64,000 nt of DNA from Treponema socranskii subsp. buccale (GCF_024181585.1 NZ_CP054258.1:1178001-1242000), one strand, 5' to 3'. Shown: positions 40,611 through 49,984, numbered from the stretch's first letter. The notes: generated by a model from the letters alone, not told the origin. Numbers and translations are program-made.

Positions 40611-41402
40611 ATGAAAACTCCTCTTTCATATTACGGAGGTAAGCAACAGCTTGCCGGCAAAATTGTATCGCTTATTCCGGAGCACAAGGTGTACTGCGAG
40701 CCGTTTATCGGCGGAGCGGCGATATTTTTCAGAAAGGTACCATCTGAAGTTGAAATCATCAACGATATAAACTCTGAAATTATCAATTTTTATGAGGTAT
40801 TACAGCGTGATTTTTCAGCTTTACAGGCAGAGGTCGCAATCAGTTTGCACAGTCGAAAGCTGCACAGGCATGCGCAAGTCGTGTATGAAAATCCGGAGAT
40901 GTTTGATCGTATCAAGCGTGCGTGGGCGGTATGGATGCTGGGCAACTGTTCATTCGGTAATAATTTTATCGCAGGTTTCGGTTATGACCGAGCGGGTGCT
41001 GCAACTCGTAAACTGGCACACAAGCGCAGCGAATTTACCGAAGCGATTGCGATACGGTTGCAGAACGTACAAATAGAATGCTGTGATGCGCTGAGGGTTA
41101 TTCGTTCGAGGGATACAAAAGACACTTTCTTTTACCTCGATCCGCCGTACGTCGGTTCTTTTCAAGGACATTACGACGGCTACGATCAAGATGATTTCGA
41201 CAAGCTTTTGGCATTGCTTGCAGTGATTAATGGAAGGTTTCTTCTGAGTTCGTTTCGTAATGAAGGGCTTTCAACAATGGCGAAACGATATGGCTGGTAT
41301 CAAGTTGAATTAAAAATGGCAAAGCCTATGACTTCGCAGCTGGGCAAAACAGTACAAAAAATCGAGGTTTTAACGGCTAATTATCCGATAAAATTGGATT
41401 GA
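40611..41402 (+). CDS. DNA adenine methylase (D12/Dam class)
   Basis: 263 residues. Motif I YYGGKQQLAGKI with FIGGAAIFF, motif IV YLDPPYVGSFQGHYDGYDQDDF and the tail KTVQKIEVLTANY are those of the D12 alpha class of N6-adenine methylases (Dam-like). It should modify phage DNA against restriction. It occupies the place of mom at the right end of Mu and has its own late promoter. Confidence 0.9.
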   Translation: MKTPLSYYGGKQQLAGKIVSLIPEHKVYCEPFIGGAAIFFRKVPSEVEIINDINSEIINFYEVLQRDFSALQAEVAISLHSRKLHRHAQVVYENPEMFDRIKRAWAVWMLGNCSFGNNFIAGFGYDRAGAATRKLAHKRSEFTEAIAIRLQNVQIECCDALRVIRSRDTKDTFFYLDPPYVGSFQGHYDGYDQDDFDKLLALLAVINGRFLLSSFRNEGLSTMAKRYGWYQVELKMAKPMTSQLGKTVQKIEVLTANYPIKLD

Positions 41403-41424
41403 TATATGCCCGGGGAATATATTT

Positions 41425-41443
41425 TATGTAATTTAGTTACATA
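41425..41443. repeat. Small hairpin near the right end
   Basis: TATGTAA (41425-41431) pairs with TTACATA (41437-41443) around five bases. It lies 60 bp inside the right end and after the last gene. It may end transcription or be a transposase site; neither is supported by a T-run or by repeats. Confidence 0.4.
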
Positions 41444-41490
41444 CTGTGCGATTGTTTGCAGAGTTATATTCTCCGGTTTTTTGCGTTTTT

Positions 41491-41506
41491 TTCTCTGGCT
41501 GTTTCA
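41491..41506 (-). repeat. Prophage right terminal inverted repeat
   Basis: The complement reads TGAAACAGCCAGAGAA, matching the left end at 14 of 16 positions and ending in CA on the plus strand. Confidence 0.9.
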
Positions 41507-41512
41507 ACATAC
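41507..41512. repeat. Target-site duplication, right copy (ACATAC)
   Basis: Identical to 7851-7856 on the other side of the prophage. Confidence 0.85.
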
Positions 41513-42654
41513 GTAAGGCTTGTACAGTTTCCAAAACAAAATCCTATATTTGTAGCGCTCGCGGGAAGGGCGGGAGCCCGCTCAAGCTTTGTGCAGTTAG
41601 CAAAACAGCTTTGCATATTTGTTACACCGACCGGAATATCGAGGCACTCTACGAGATTTGTACATTTGAAAAAGCAATAACCCATATCCGTAACGCTTGA
41701 GGGGATGGCAGGAGTCTTCGCAAGACTTGTGCAGCCGTAAAAACAGTATCCCATATTCGTAACGTCTGGGGGGATGTCGGGAGCCTGTATAAGGCTTTTG
41801 CAATCGGAAAAGCATCCGTTCATATTCGTAACGCTTGAGGGAATTTCGGGTGCCTGTGCAAGTTTTTTACATCCGACGAACGAAAGTGACATACTTGTAA
41901 CACCGCTATAAATCTTCGGCGGATTTATAAGGCTTTCACAGTTATCAAAACTGAAATCCATATTCCTAACGCTCGAAGGGATATCAGGCGCTTTTATGAG
42001 ATTCGTACATTTGGAAAAGCATCCTCTTATATCAGTAACGCTTGAAGGGATTTTAAAAACTTTTGTAAGATTAGTACAGCAGTAAAAGCAGTAGTTCATT
42101 TCCGCTACGCTTTGAGGAAGTTCCGGAGCTTCTTCAAGATTTATGCAGTCGTAAAAGCACCTCTGCATATTTGTAACGCCTGAGGGAATGGAAGGTACTC
42201 GTACAAGATTTTTGCACTCGTAAAAACAAGAACTCATATCCGTAAGATCTTCTATAGTGCCGCCCAGTTTAACGGCAACCTTTTTTCCGTTATTAGCCTG
42301 CAATATTTTTCCGAGCTGACCGGGTCTAGAAAATGAACCGTCTGTACCTTTTAAATCTTCTTTTGTAAGATTCATCACTTCAATGTAATAGACGTCGTCC
42401 GATGCAGGATCTGCTGTTTTGAGATAGGTATTGAGCGTTGTGCCGTTCGGACCGAAGGGCACTCGGACATAAGGTCCTGCCGGAGACGTATCATCGTTTG
42501 CACCGCTTCCGCTGCTGCCGTTCGTACAACCGGTAAACGAGGCGGCGTATACTGCAATAACCAGCACCGATATGAGTAATCGGCATAAAGATACATTCGC
42601 GAATATTTTATACCTATACAAACGTATAAGAAGGGACGATTTTGATTTATCCAT
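41507..42654 (-). pseudogene. 5' part of BspA-like LRR lipoprotein gene, interrupted by the prophage
   Basis: The start is ATG 42654 (AGGAGG at 42661-42666). A lipobox (SFTGC) follows a hydrophobic segment, so the product is a lipoprotein. Ten full 23-residue repeats of the form VTNMxxCFxxCTxLxxAPxIPSS run to an eleventh that is cut at CTSLTYV. Reading then enters phage DNA and stops at 41464. Joining to 7850-7478 restores 506 in-frame codons with 13-14 repeats. A truncated lipoprotein could still be made. Confidence 0.93.
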
Positions 42655-42709
42655 CATAAACCTCCTGATTACAGTATGCATAGTATATCATGTCTTCACA
42701 AATTTTGCA

Positions 42710-43204
42710 CTACATATTCGTGTAGGTTTGCGTTTTGTCGTTTACGTGTTCGATCGGAATACCCGCCTGTTTGAACATATCGAGCGAATCTTTTTCGTCA
42801 TGGTAGTGCATTTCGCATACGACGCGCTTTATGCCGCAGTTGATGATGAGCATTGCGCAGGTTCTGCACGGCGTCATCTTACAGTACACGGTCGCGCCGT
42901 CGATCGCGATGCCGCGCTTTGCCGCTTGACAGATCGCATTCTGTTCGGCGTGTACGGTTCTGACGCAGTGCTGTGAAATCGTGCCGTCCGTGTGGATCAT
43001 TTTCCGCATCAAATGTCCGACGTCGTCGCAGTGGGGAAGCCCCGCGGGGCTCCCGACGTAGCCCGTCACGAGGATTTGATTGTCGCGCGCGATGACGCAG
43101 CCGCTTCTGCCGCGGTCGCAGGTTGCCCTCTTTGCGACCGTGCGGCAGACTTCCATAAAATATTCGTCCCAGCTCGGGCGCGCGTATTTCGTTTCGTCGG
43201 CCAT
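42710..43204 (-). CDS. dCMP deaminase (ComEB-like)
   Basis: 164 residues. The zinc site is HAEQNAI plus PCRTC, with RPSWDEYFMEVCRTVAKRATCDR at the start. It converts dCMP to dUMP for thymidylate supply. It lies 3 bp downstream of the purine permease gene on the same strand, so the two are probably cotranscribed as nucleotide-salvage genes. Confidence 0.9.
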   Translation of the reverse strand: MADETKYARPSWDEYFMEVCRTVAKRATCDRGRSGCVIARDNQILVTGYVGSPAGLPHCDDVGHLMRKMIHTDGTISQHCVRTVHAEQNAICQAAKRGIAIDGATVYCKMTPCRTCAMLIINCGIKRVVCEMHYHDEKDSLDMFKQAGIPIEHVNDKTQTYTNM

Positions 43205-43207
43205 AGT

Positions 43208-44500
43208 TTACACTGCGTCGAGGACGGTTTTTACGACGAAGACGACAAAGAGCACCCACGTGAGCGGGGAGATGTCTTTGAGTTTACGCGAAGCGGCTTT
43301 GCAGACGACGTAGCTCATAACGCCCCACGAAATGCCGGTTGCGATGCTGTACGAAAACGGCATCGTCATGATCGTGATAAAAGCGGGGACGCCTTCGGAA
43401 AGATCGGTAAACTCGATATTCGCGGCTGCCCTCATCATCATAAAGCCGACGATGATGAGAGCGGGAGCGGATGCTGCAGAGGGCACGAGCAAAAAGAGGG
43501 GGCTCAAAAAGAGCGCGATAAAAAAGATGAGCGCGGTCGTTACCGATGTGAGTCCCGTGCGCCCGCCTTCGGCGACACCCGCCGTGCTTTCGACAAAACT
43601 CGTTATCGTCGACGTGCCGAGCGCGGCTCCGACGACCGTTCCGATCGCATCGGAAAGCAGCGCTTCGTTGACGTTTTTGATGTCGCCGTTTTTATCTTTC
43701 AGATTGCTCTGTTCTGCAATACCCATGAGCGTCCCGATCGTGTCGAAGATATCGACGAAGAGGAAGGTAAAAAATACGGTAAAAAATTTCAGCGAAAGCA
43801 CCGTCGAAAAATCGAACTGAAAGAAAAGCGGAGCTGCGGGAAGGGAGAGGGGGCTGAAGTTTTCGGGAATCTTTGTCACGCCGAAGGGGTAGCCGATGAT
43901 CGTCGTCAAAATCATGCCGATGATGATCGCGCCTTTTACTTTCAAACACAGTAAAACGATCGTGATGACGAGGCCGATGATCGCAACGAGTGCGGCGCCT
44001 TTCATCGGTACGAACCCGATGATCGTTCCGGTATCTCCTGAAACGATGCCGCCGTCGTGCAGACCGATGAGCGTGATAAATAAACCGATGCCGACTGCGA
44101 CCGCTTTTTTTAAATTTGCCGGAATCGCTTTGATGAGCGCTTGGCGGACTTTAAAAATCGATAAGACGATAAATAAAATGCCTTCGAGAAAAACGGCGGT
44201 GAGCGCCGTCTGCCACGAATAGCCCATACCCAAAACGACGGTAAACGTAAAAAATGCGTTCAGTCCCATGCCCGGTGCGAGGGCTACCGGAAGATTCGCG
44301 GTAAATGCCATAACGAGCGTCGCGATGCCCGCCGCAATCGCCGTCGCGGTAAAGACGCTTGCCGCATTCATACCCGTCTGAGAAAGGATCGCGGGGTTTA
44401 CGGCGAGGATATAGGCCATCGCCAAAAAGGTCGTGCAGCCGGCGGTGATTTCGGTGCGAACCGTCGTTCCGCGCTCTTTCAATTTGAAAAATTTTTCCAT
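43208..44500 (-). CDS. NCS2 family purine permease (AzgA/PbuG-like)
   Basis: 430 residues with about 12-14 membrane segments. TEITAGCTTFLAMAYILAVNP, ALAPGMGLNAFFTF and GTSTITSFVESTAGVAEGGRTGL are the AzgA-type NCS2 motifs for guanine/hypoxanthine/adenine uptake. No purine riboswitch is visible in the 147 bp upstream. Confidence 0.92.
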   Translation of the reverse strand: MEKFFKLKERGTTVRTEITAGCTTFLAMAYILAVNPAILSQTGMNAASVFTATAIAAGIATLVMAFTANLPVALAPGMGLNAFFTFTVVLGMGYSWQTALTAVFLEGILFIVLSIFKVRQALIKAIPANLKKAVAVGIGLFITLIGLHDGGIVSGDTGTIIGFVPMKGAALVAIIGLVITIVLLCLKVKGAIIIGMILTTIIGYPFGVTKIPENFSPLSLPAAPLFFQFDFSTVLSLKFFTVFFTFLFVDIFDTIGTLMGIAEQSNLKDKNGDIKNVNEALLSDAIGTVVGAALGTSTITSFVESTAGVAEGGRTGLTSVTTALIFFIALFLSPLFLLVPSAASAPALIIVGFMMMRAAANIEFTDLSEGVPAFITIMTMPFSYSIATGISWGVMSYVVCKAASRKLKDISPLTWVLFVVFVVKTVLDAV

Positions 44501-44540
44501 TTTTGTTAAATCTCCTCAATCTGTTTCAGGCAATGAAAAG

Positions 44541-44577
44541 GGGCTGTCTCAAAAGGTGTTTGCTTTTTCAACAGCCC
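44541..44577 (-). terminator. Hairpin terminator after the YegP-like gene
   Basis: GGGCTGT (44541-44547) pairs with ACAGCCC (44571-44577). Read on the minus strand the stem is followed by CCTTTTC. It separates the YegP-like gene from the permease. Confidence 0.55.
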
Positions 44578-44647
44578 GTCGATTCAGAACAAGCCGATAA
44601 ACTTTCGGTTTTCGAACAGTTCTTTGCCGCTTGCTTTAAGCGGTTAT

Positions 44648-45115
44648 TTATTTTTTCGATTTGCAGCCGCAGCCGGTACACGCGGTTTTTTTCGCTTTGC
44701 CTGAAGGCTTTTTTGACGCGGGCTTTTTGGCATCGGCTTTTTCGGCTTTCGTTTCGTCGACGACTTCGGCGCTCTTCGCATTCGTCTTGATCGATTTGAT
44801 CGCGTTCATGCAGTTTGCGAGCGCTTTGTAACCTTCGCCGACGGCGATGATCTGTCCGTTCGTCGCCTTGAGGCGGAAACGGAATTCGCCGCGCTTGTCT
44901 TTATACGTTTCGTACTTTGCGCCTTTGACGTGAACGCCGGCCTTGTCCTCAAGGTTTTCGACGTCGGATTCCGCATTCCGCTGAACGCTTGCGATACCGT
45001 TTTTGCACGCTTTTTTCGTCGTGTACACTTCCGATGTTGCAACGACTTCGCCGTTCGACGAGACAAAGTTGAACATAAGTCCGGTCTTTGCCTTTTTGAT
45101 GATAAATTTGCTCAT
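44648..45115 (-). CDS. YegP family protein (two DUF1508 repeats)
   Basis: 155 residues. Two DUF1508 units are visible: SKFIIKKAKTGLMFNFVSSNGEVV with IASVQRNAE, and YKDKRGEFRFRLKATNGQII with IKSIKTNA. An Ala/Lys-rich tail ends in CTGCGCKSKK, a Cys-rich end not usual for the family. Function is unknown. ATG 45115 lies behind GGAGG; an upstream start adds 19 residues without support. Confidence 0.88.
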   Translation of the reverse strand: MSKFIIKKAKTGLMFNFVSSNGEVVATSEVYTTKKACKNGIASVQRNAESDVENLEDKAGVHVKGAKYETYKDKRGEFRFRLKATNGQIIAVGEGYKALANCMNAIKSIKTNAKSAEVVDETKAEKADAKKPASKKPSGKAKKTACTGCGCKSKK

Positions 45116-45268
45116 GGCAATGGTGCCTCCTTTTATCGCGTTTATTATAAAAATAAATCGAGCGCGTGACAAGCTGTCATCGCTTCAGTATTGCCGCGGG
45201 ACAAAAAGGTACGATGTTCTATTAATCAGCGGAGCACGGGTGCGGATTTTTGTTAATCGATGTTCGAC

Positions 45269-45297
45269 TATACAACACGCTGGACCCGTGTTATACT
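45269..45297 (+). promoter_or_regulatory. Promoter and inverted repeat ahead of the malolactic genes
   Basis: TATACA (45269-45274), 17 bp, TATACT (45292-45297). Between them AACACG (45274-45279) and CGTGTT (45287-45292) form a 6-7-6 inverted repeat that would place a regulator on the spacer. GGAGGAA precedes the ATG. Confidence 0.5.
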
Positions 45298-45352
45298 TTT
45301 TGCTGAAACGAATATCCGTAATCCTGTAAATGAAAATCATGGAGGAATCTTT

Positions 45353-46981
45353 ATGGAAAAATATGGGTATGATCTTATCAACGATGCGTTTTTGAACAAG
45401 GGAACGGCATTTTCTGTCGAAGAGAGGAAAAAGTATCATCTGGAAGGATTGCTACCGCCGTGTATTGACGATATTAAAACGCAGGCCGACAGAATTTACC
45501 GCCAGATGGAACGAAAGAATTCCGGAATAGAAAAAAGAAGATTTCTTATGGATATCTTCAATCACAACCGAACACTTTTCTATTATGTATTTCATGAACA
45601 CATTGTGGAGCTGATGCCGATTGTTTATGATCCGGTTATCGCGGAAAGTATCGAGCAGTACAGCGAACAGTTTGTCGATACGCAGGGGGCGGCATTTTTG
45701 TCGATTGATGCTCCGGAGCAAATTGAAGATACGCTTCGGCATGCCGCAGGCGGAAGACATATCAGACTTATCGTTGCTACAGACGCGGAAGGAATTCTCG
45801 GTATCGGCGACTGGGGGACGAACGGCGTTGACATCTCCGTAGGCAAACTGATGGTCTATACTGCCGCCGCAGGAATTGACCCGAAAACAGTGCTGCCGGT
45901 TGTACTGGATTGCGGAACAAATAGGCAAACGCTGCTGGACGATCCGCTCTATCTCGGTAATCGCCACAAGAGAATATACGGCGACACATATTACCGCTTT
46001 ATCGATAAATTTGTAACGACGGCGGAAAAACTTTTCCCCGACTTATACCTTCACTTTGAAGATTTCGGCAGATCGAACGCCGCAAAGGTTTTGCAAACGT
46101 ATCGGAAGACTTTCCCCGTATTCAACGATGACTGCCAAGGAACCGGTATCATTACGCTTGCGGGAATCCTCGGCGCTATGAAAATCAACGGGCAAAAGCT
46201 TACGGAGCAGGTATATCTGTGCTTCGGTGCGGGAACTGCAGGAGCCGGAATTACGGATCGTATTTTCAGGGAAATGGTTGCCGAGGGGCTTTCCGAAGAC
46301 GAAGCCCGCAGTCATTTTTATATGGTCGATAAGCAAGGACTTTTGTTCGATGACATGGACGATCTGACACCCGAGCAAAAACCGTTTGCTCGGAAACGCA
46401 GCGAATTTGCCGACGCCGTAAATCTTACCTCGCTTACAAAAGCGGTTATGGCGATTCGGCCGACGATTCTTGTGGGAACATCGACAACACCGGGAACCTT
46501 TACGGAAGAGATCGTTTGCGCTATGGCGTCATGGTGCGAGCACCCGATTATTTTCCCGCTCAGCAATCCTACGGAACTTGCGGAAGCTACCGCTTCGGAT
46601 TTGATTCATTGGTCTGACGGGCGAGCCATGGTGGCAACGGGAATTCCTGCCGATTCGGTAGAATACAAAGGCGTCACGTACACAATCGGACAGGCGAACA
46701 ATGCATTGATTTATCCGGGATTGGGATTAGGCAGTATCGCGGTAAATTCAAAACTCATGACCGATGAAATGATCTCGGCAGCCGCACACTCGCTTGGAGC
46801 ATTTCTCGAAACCGGTAAGCCCGGAGAGGCGGTTTTACCGCCGGTAGCACGGCTGACGGAATTTTCCGAAGCGGTTGCAGTTGCGGTTGCTTCGTGTGCC
46901 ATCCGTCAAAAATTAAACCGCGTTGCAACGGATAATGTGGAAAAAACGGTCAAAGCCTGTATCTGGAAACCGGAATATTAA
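45353..46981 (+). CDS. mleA: Malolactic enzyme (malic-enzyme family)
   Basis: 542 residues. Features shared with lactic-acid-bacterial malolactic enzymes include FLNKGTAF at the start, [59 protein letters not shown] and the NAD site [13 protein letters not shown]. The length matches that family. The reaction is L-malate to L-lactate plus CO2, NAD- and Mn-dependent with no net redox. A related NAD-malic enzyme (to pyruvate) is the alternative, but similarity by recall and the permease partner favour malolactic. Confidence 0.87.
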   Translation: MEKYGYDLINDAFLNKGTAFSVEERKKYHLEGLLPPCIDDIKTQADRIYRQMERKNSGIEKRRFLMDIFNHNRTLFYYVFHEHIVELMPIVYDPVIAESIEQYSEQFVDTQGAAFLSIDAPEQIEDTLRHAAGGRHIRLIVATDAEGILGIGDWGTNGVDISVGKLMVYTAAAGIDPKTVLPVVLDCGTNRQTLLDDPLYLGNRHKRIYGDTYYRFIDKFVTTAEKLFPDLYLHFEDFGRSNAAKVLQTYRKTFPVFNDDCQGTGIITLAGILGAMKINGQKLTEQVYLCFGAGTAGAGITDRIFREMVAEGLSEDEARSHFYMVDKQGLLFDDMDDLTPEQKPFARKRSEFADAVNLTSLTKAVMAIRPTILVGTSTTPGTFTEEIVCAMASWCEHPIIFPLSNPTELAEATASDLIHWSDGRAMVATGIPADSVEYKGVTYTIGQANNALIYPGLGLGSIAVNSKLMTDEMISAAAHSLGAFLETGKPGEAVLPPVARLTEFSEAVAVAVASCAIRQKLNRVATDNVEKTVKACIWKPEY

Positions 46982-47036
46982 AATACGGGAAAGGTAAGGC
47001 TGATACAGAGGCTTATACGGGCAAGCGGCGGCGGTT

Positions 47037-47987
47037 ATGGTAATTGTTGATGTCATAAAAAGCATCGTACCGATTATAATTTTGGTCGTAATCGGATACT
47101 TGATTCATCAAAAAAAAAGAATTGATGACGGATTCAATGCGAATGTATCCTATCTTATAATGAACATCGCATTGCCGGCATCCGTTTTTATTTCCGTCAC
47201 AAAAAACCTGACCGTGTCCGAATTTAAAACTCTTGCGTTTCCTTTGTTAATCGGAGCTGCCGCATTTGCAGTTAATTATGTATTTGCTTTTTTTCTCATG
47301 AAGGTTACAAAGATCCCTAAGGGGAGGCGAGGGATATTTGTCAACACCATTGTGAATGCCAATACGATTTTTATCGGAATGCCCTTGAATGAAGCGCTGT
47401 TTGGAGAGGCTGCAGTCAAATATTTTCTCGTATATTACGTATTGAACACGATATCGACATGGACGATAGGTTCCATCCTTATTGCGAACGATTCCAAAGC
47501 GGACAGCGTTTCCTGCAGAAAAATCAATTTCAAAAAGATTTTATCTCCGCCTATCATCGGATTCATCGTTGCAATCGCTGTTTTATTATCGGGAATTACA
47601 ATTCCTGCGATGATAACGGACATTTTTACCTATCTCGGGAATCTTGTAACGCCGCTTTCATTGATTTATATCGGAGTTGTTTTATCGAAGGCCGGCTTAA
47701 AGAGCATTCATTTCGACAGGGATACCGTGACGGCGCTCCTTGGAAAATTTGTGTTGAGTCCGCTGGTGACGGCATTTATTATATTTGTTTCCGCCGAGAC
47801 AGGGATGATAATCGACAGCGTTTTGCGCCGGACATTAATTGTTCAAGCTGCTGTACCGGCGTTAACAGTTTTGCCGATATTGGCCGATGAAGGCAAGGGT
47901 GACGTTGAGTATGCAACGAACGTTGTGACAACAAGCACCATTTTATTTATCGCGGTGATTCCCGTTGTTATGCTGTTAGTTTCGTGA
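47037..47987 (+). CDS. mleP: AEC family malate permease
   Basis: 316 residues with about ten membrane segments: SIVPIIILVVIGYLIHQKKRID at the start, VNTIVNANTIFIGMPLNEALFG and a C-terminal half of similar topology. It is an auxin-efflux-carrier (AEC) family protein like MleP. It lies 55 bp behind the malolactic enzyme and would import malate or exchange it for lactate. Confidence 0.87.
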   Translation: MVIVDVIKSIVPIIILVVIGYLIHQKKRIDDGFNANVSYLIMNIALPASVFISVTKNLTVSEFKTLAFPLLIGAAAFAVNYVFAFFLMKVTKIPKGRRGIFVNTIVNANTIFIGMPLNEALFGEAAVKYFLVYYVLNTISTWTIGSILIANDSKADSVSCRKINFKKILSPPIIGFIVAIAVLLSGITIPAMITDIFTYLGNLVTPLSLIYIGVVLSKAGLKSIHFDRDTVTALLGKFVLSPLVTAFIIFVSAETGMIIDSVLRRTLIVQAAVPALTVLPILADEGKGDVEYATNVVTTSTILFIAVIPVVMLLVS

Positions 47988-48124
47988 GGAATTTGTTACT
48001 CGTTTCGGATAAAAATGAAGTTAAGGAAAATATTTTCAAATTTCTTATTTGTCAATGCTTTTTTAATTCACCCATTGATACTTTATATTTTTCGCCTATA
48101 TTCCTCGGAAAGTATTCTTTGCTG

Positions 48125-49909
48125 TTAATGCGCTTCGTAGATAAAGTCGTCGCCGAAAACGAAGGCGAGCGAAACGTAGAGGCAGTAGGCGATTATTAAA
48201 ACGCCGAAGACGAAGGGGAGCCAATTTCCGAAAAGCGCGTAGACCGTCGTCGAATGTTCGTAGACGGGAATCGAAACGGCGAGCGCGTCTCTTTTGAAAA
48301 GCGGCATATCGGCGACGATCTTTCCTGCCGGATCGAGGGCGACCGAATAGCCGGCGTTCGTCGAACGCACGAGCGTGGTGCGGTATTCGATCGCGCGGTA
48401 GGAGGCGATGACGAAGTGTTGATATTCGGCGGACTTCGTGTTCGACCACGAGTCGTCGGTTATGTTGATAAATACGTCGCTGCCGTACCGGTGAAGCGGG
48501 CCGCACACGTCCGACGGAAAAGCGTCTCCGAAGCAGACGGGCGATGCGACGCGCACAAGAGGCATCTCTTTTCCTACTGCATCATCTCCGGCATCTTTTG
48601 CAAGCGATACGATTTTCGACGCGCTCTTTGCGCGCCCTTCGTTCCGTTCGCACGGAATATCAAAGAGGACGTATTGATCGCCCGCTTTCCATCCGGCCGA
48701 AATTCCGACGAGCTTATCCATCAGATTGACCGCCCATTCGTATTCTTCTCCGGGGAGCACTTCGGCAAAGGGCACGAGGTGAATCTTTTCGTACGCGCCC
48801 CGAAAATTGCCTTTTGCATCGAAGAGAAGAGAAGCGTTGCTCAGCCTGCGTATTTCGCCTTCCGCGACGTAGGGACCGCCGATGATAAAGGGCACGTGCA
48901 TCCTTTCGATAAAGCGCACAAGCGGCTCTTCGGGAGGGTAGAGCGAATAATAGGCTTGGCCGTTCGGAAACGAGTGACGAAGAACGCCTTCGCTCCAAAC
49001 GACGATGTGTGCATCTTTTCCTTCCGCTTTCAATTCGTTTATTTTTTCTTCGCTCAGTTTTTCCGATGCCATGATCGACGCTTCGTCCGACGTTTCGTTC
49101 CAAGGATTGCTGTTTTGCTGCACTAAGACGGCGTTGAGTGTTTTTTCGGGTTTGCGCGGTTTTGCGTATTGAAAAGCTCCGTATAAAAACGAAAGCGCAA
49201 AGAGGGCGATGCATACGCCCGCCGTGCGTTTGAGCGCCGAAAGGGAAACGCCCGGTGCAATGAGATGCGGCGCACGCTTGAGCAGCAAAATGCCTTCCGC
49301 GCAGACTGCCGAGCACAGCGCAAACAAAAACGAAACGCCGTATGCGCCTGTGAGATCGGCGATCTGCATAAAAAGCCGCCACGGAAATGCGCTCGACGAA
49401 AGCGTGCCCCACGGATATGCGAGAAAGCCCGTTCCCGACGCTTTATACCATTCGTAGAGCGTGTATGCACACGAAAACCAAAAGACGCGGAACGGAATGC
49501 CGTAAGATGAAAGTCCCGCTCCTTCGGCAAGATATTTTTGTGACGCCGGTTCCGCTCCCTTTACAAGCCTTTTGCATCCGCCGTACCGTGCGTAGGGGAC
49601 GTAGAGCATACGCCCCAAAATGCCGCCGATGAGGCCCGTACCGACAGCCGATGCGCCGAGGGTAAAAATCGCAAAATCTTTAAAAAAGGCGAGCCAAAAA
49701 CTCGAAAACAGATGGACGGAAAACGTATGCAGGGCACCGAGCCGAAACGCGCTTCGATAGGAACGGCATTCGGCGACGGCGATATAGAGCGGAATGAGCG
49801 AAATGAGGGCGATAGAGGGGCATCCGAGCAAAAAAAACTCGTTCGGAATGGCCAGAGATACGAGAATCGCCGAAAAAATCACGCGGAAAACTTGTAAAAA
49901 GTTACTCAT
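48125..49909 (-). CDS. lnt: Apolipoprotein N-acyltransferase
   Basis: 594 residues. Multi-spanning N-terminal membrane region followed by a nitrilase domain. The catalytic triad is present: Glu in VVWSEGVLR, Lys in YEKIHLVPF and Cys in SPVCFGDAFP, with NITDDSW and STNAGYS downstream. It adds the third acyl chain to lipoproteins. The usual CYE at the nucleophile reads CFG here. ATG 49909 is used; the frame is open upstream but passes through the promoter. No ribosome-binding site is evident. Confidence 0.87.
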   Translation of the reverse strand: MSNFLQVFRVIFSAILVSLAIPNEFFLLGCPSIALISLIPLYIAVAECRSYRSAFRLGALHTFSVHLFSSFWLAFFKDFAIFTLGASAVGTGLIGGILGRMLYVPYARYGGCKRLVKGAEPASQKYLAEGAGLSSYGIPFRVFWFSCAYTLYEWYKASGTGFLAYPWGTLSSSAFPWRLFMQIADLTGAYGVSFLFALCSAVCAEGILLLKRAPHLIAPGVSLSALKRTAGVCIALFALSFLYGAFQYAKPRKPEKTLNAVLVQQNSNPWNETSDEASIMASEKLSEEKINELKAEGKDAHIVVWSEGVLRHSFPNGQAYYSLYPPEEPLVRFIERMHVPFIIGGPYVAEGEIRRLSNASLLFDAKGNFRGAYEKIHLVPFAEVLPGEEYEWAVNLMDKLVGISAGWKAGDQYVLFDIPCERNEGRAKSASKIVSLAKDAGDDAVGKEMPLVRVASPVCFGDAFPSDVCGPLHRYGSDVFINITDDSWSNTKSAEYQHFVIASYRAIEYRTTLVRSTNAGYSVALDPAGKIVADMPLFKRDALAVSIPVYEHSTTVYALFGNWLPFVFGVLIIAYCLYVSLAFVFGDDFIYEAH

Positions 49910-49927
49910 TAGTATACAATACGGGAT

Positions 49928-49956
49928 ATTATAATATATAACGCTGCCGAGTACAA
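49928..49956 (-). promoter_or_regulatory. lnt promoter
   Basis: On the minus strand, TTGTAC (49951-49956), 17 bp, TATAAT (49928-49933). A plus-strand TATAAT (49930-49935) overlaps the same bases and could serve the divergent galactokinase-like gene, though no good -35 is seen for it. Confidence 0.65.
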
Positions 49957-49984
49957 GCGGCGTTTTAAGGATTCGGACTGCCGT

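Larger units (their letters stand above)
7857..41506. mobile_element. Mu-like transposable prophage (33.65 kb)
   Basis: The element begins TGATAAAGCCAGAGAA and ends in the complement of TGAAACAGCCAGAGAA (14 of 16 match), with TG...CA termini and a flanking ACATAC duplication. It encodes a MuA-type DDE transposase, a MuB ATPase, GemA, Mor, and Mu-type head (gp27-gp30, I, T, gp36, G) and contractile-tail genes (gp37 to gp48). Genes appear intact, so it may be inducible. All genes except the repressor and one neighbour are on the plus strand. The early block is internal rather than at the left end as in Mu. Confidence 0.95.

Noticed and set aside
41439-41446. Second ACATACTG as an alternative prophage end
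   Set aside because: It resembles the left junction by chance; the inverted repeat and the restored LRR frame both place the end at 41506.
44501-44647. Purine riboswitch ahead of the permease
   Set aside because: No purine-aptamer core or P1-P3 layout is visible; the only structure is the upstream gene's terminator.
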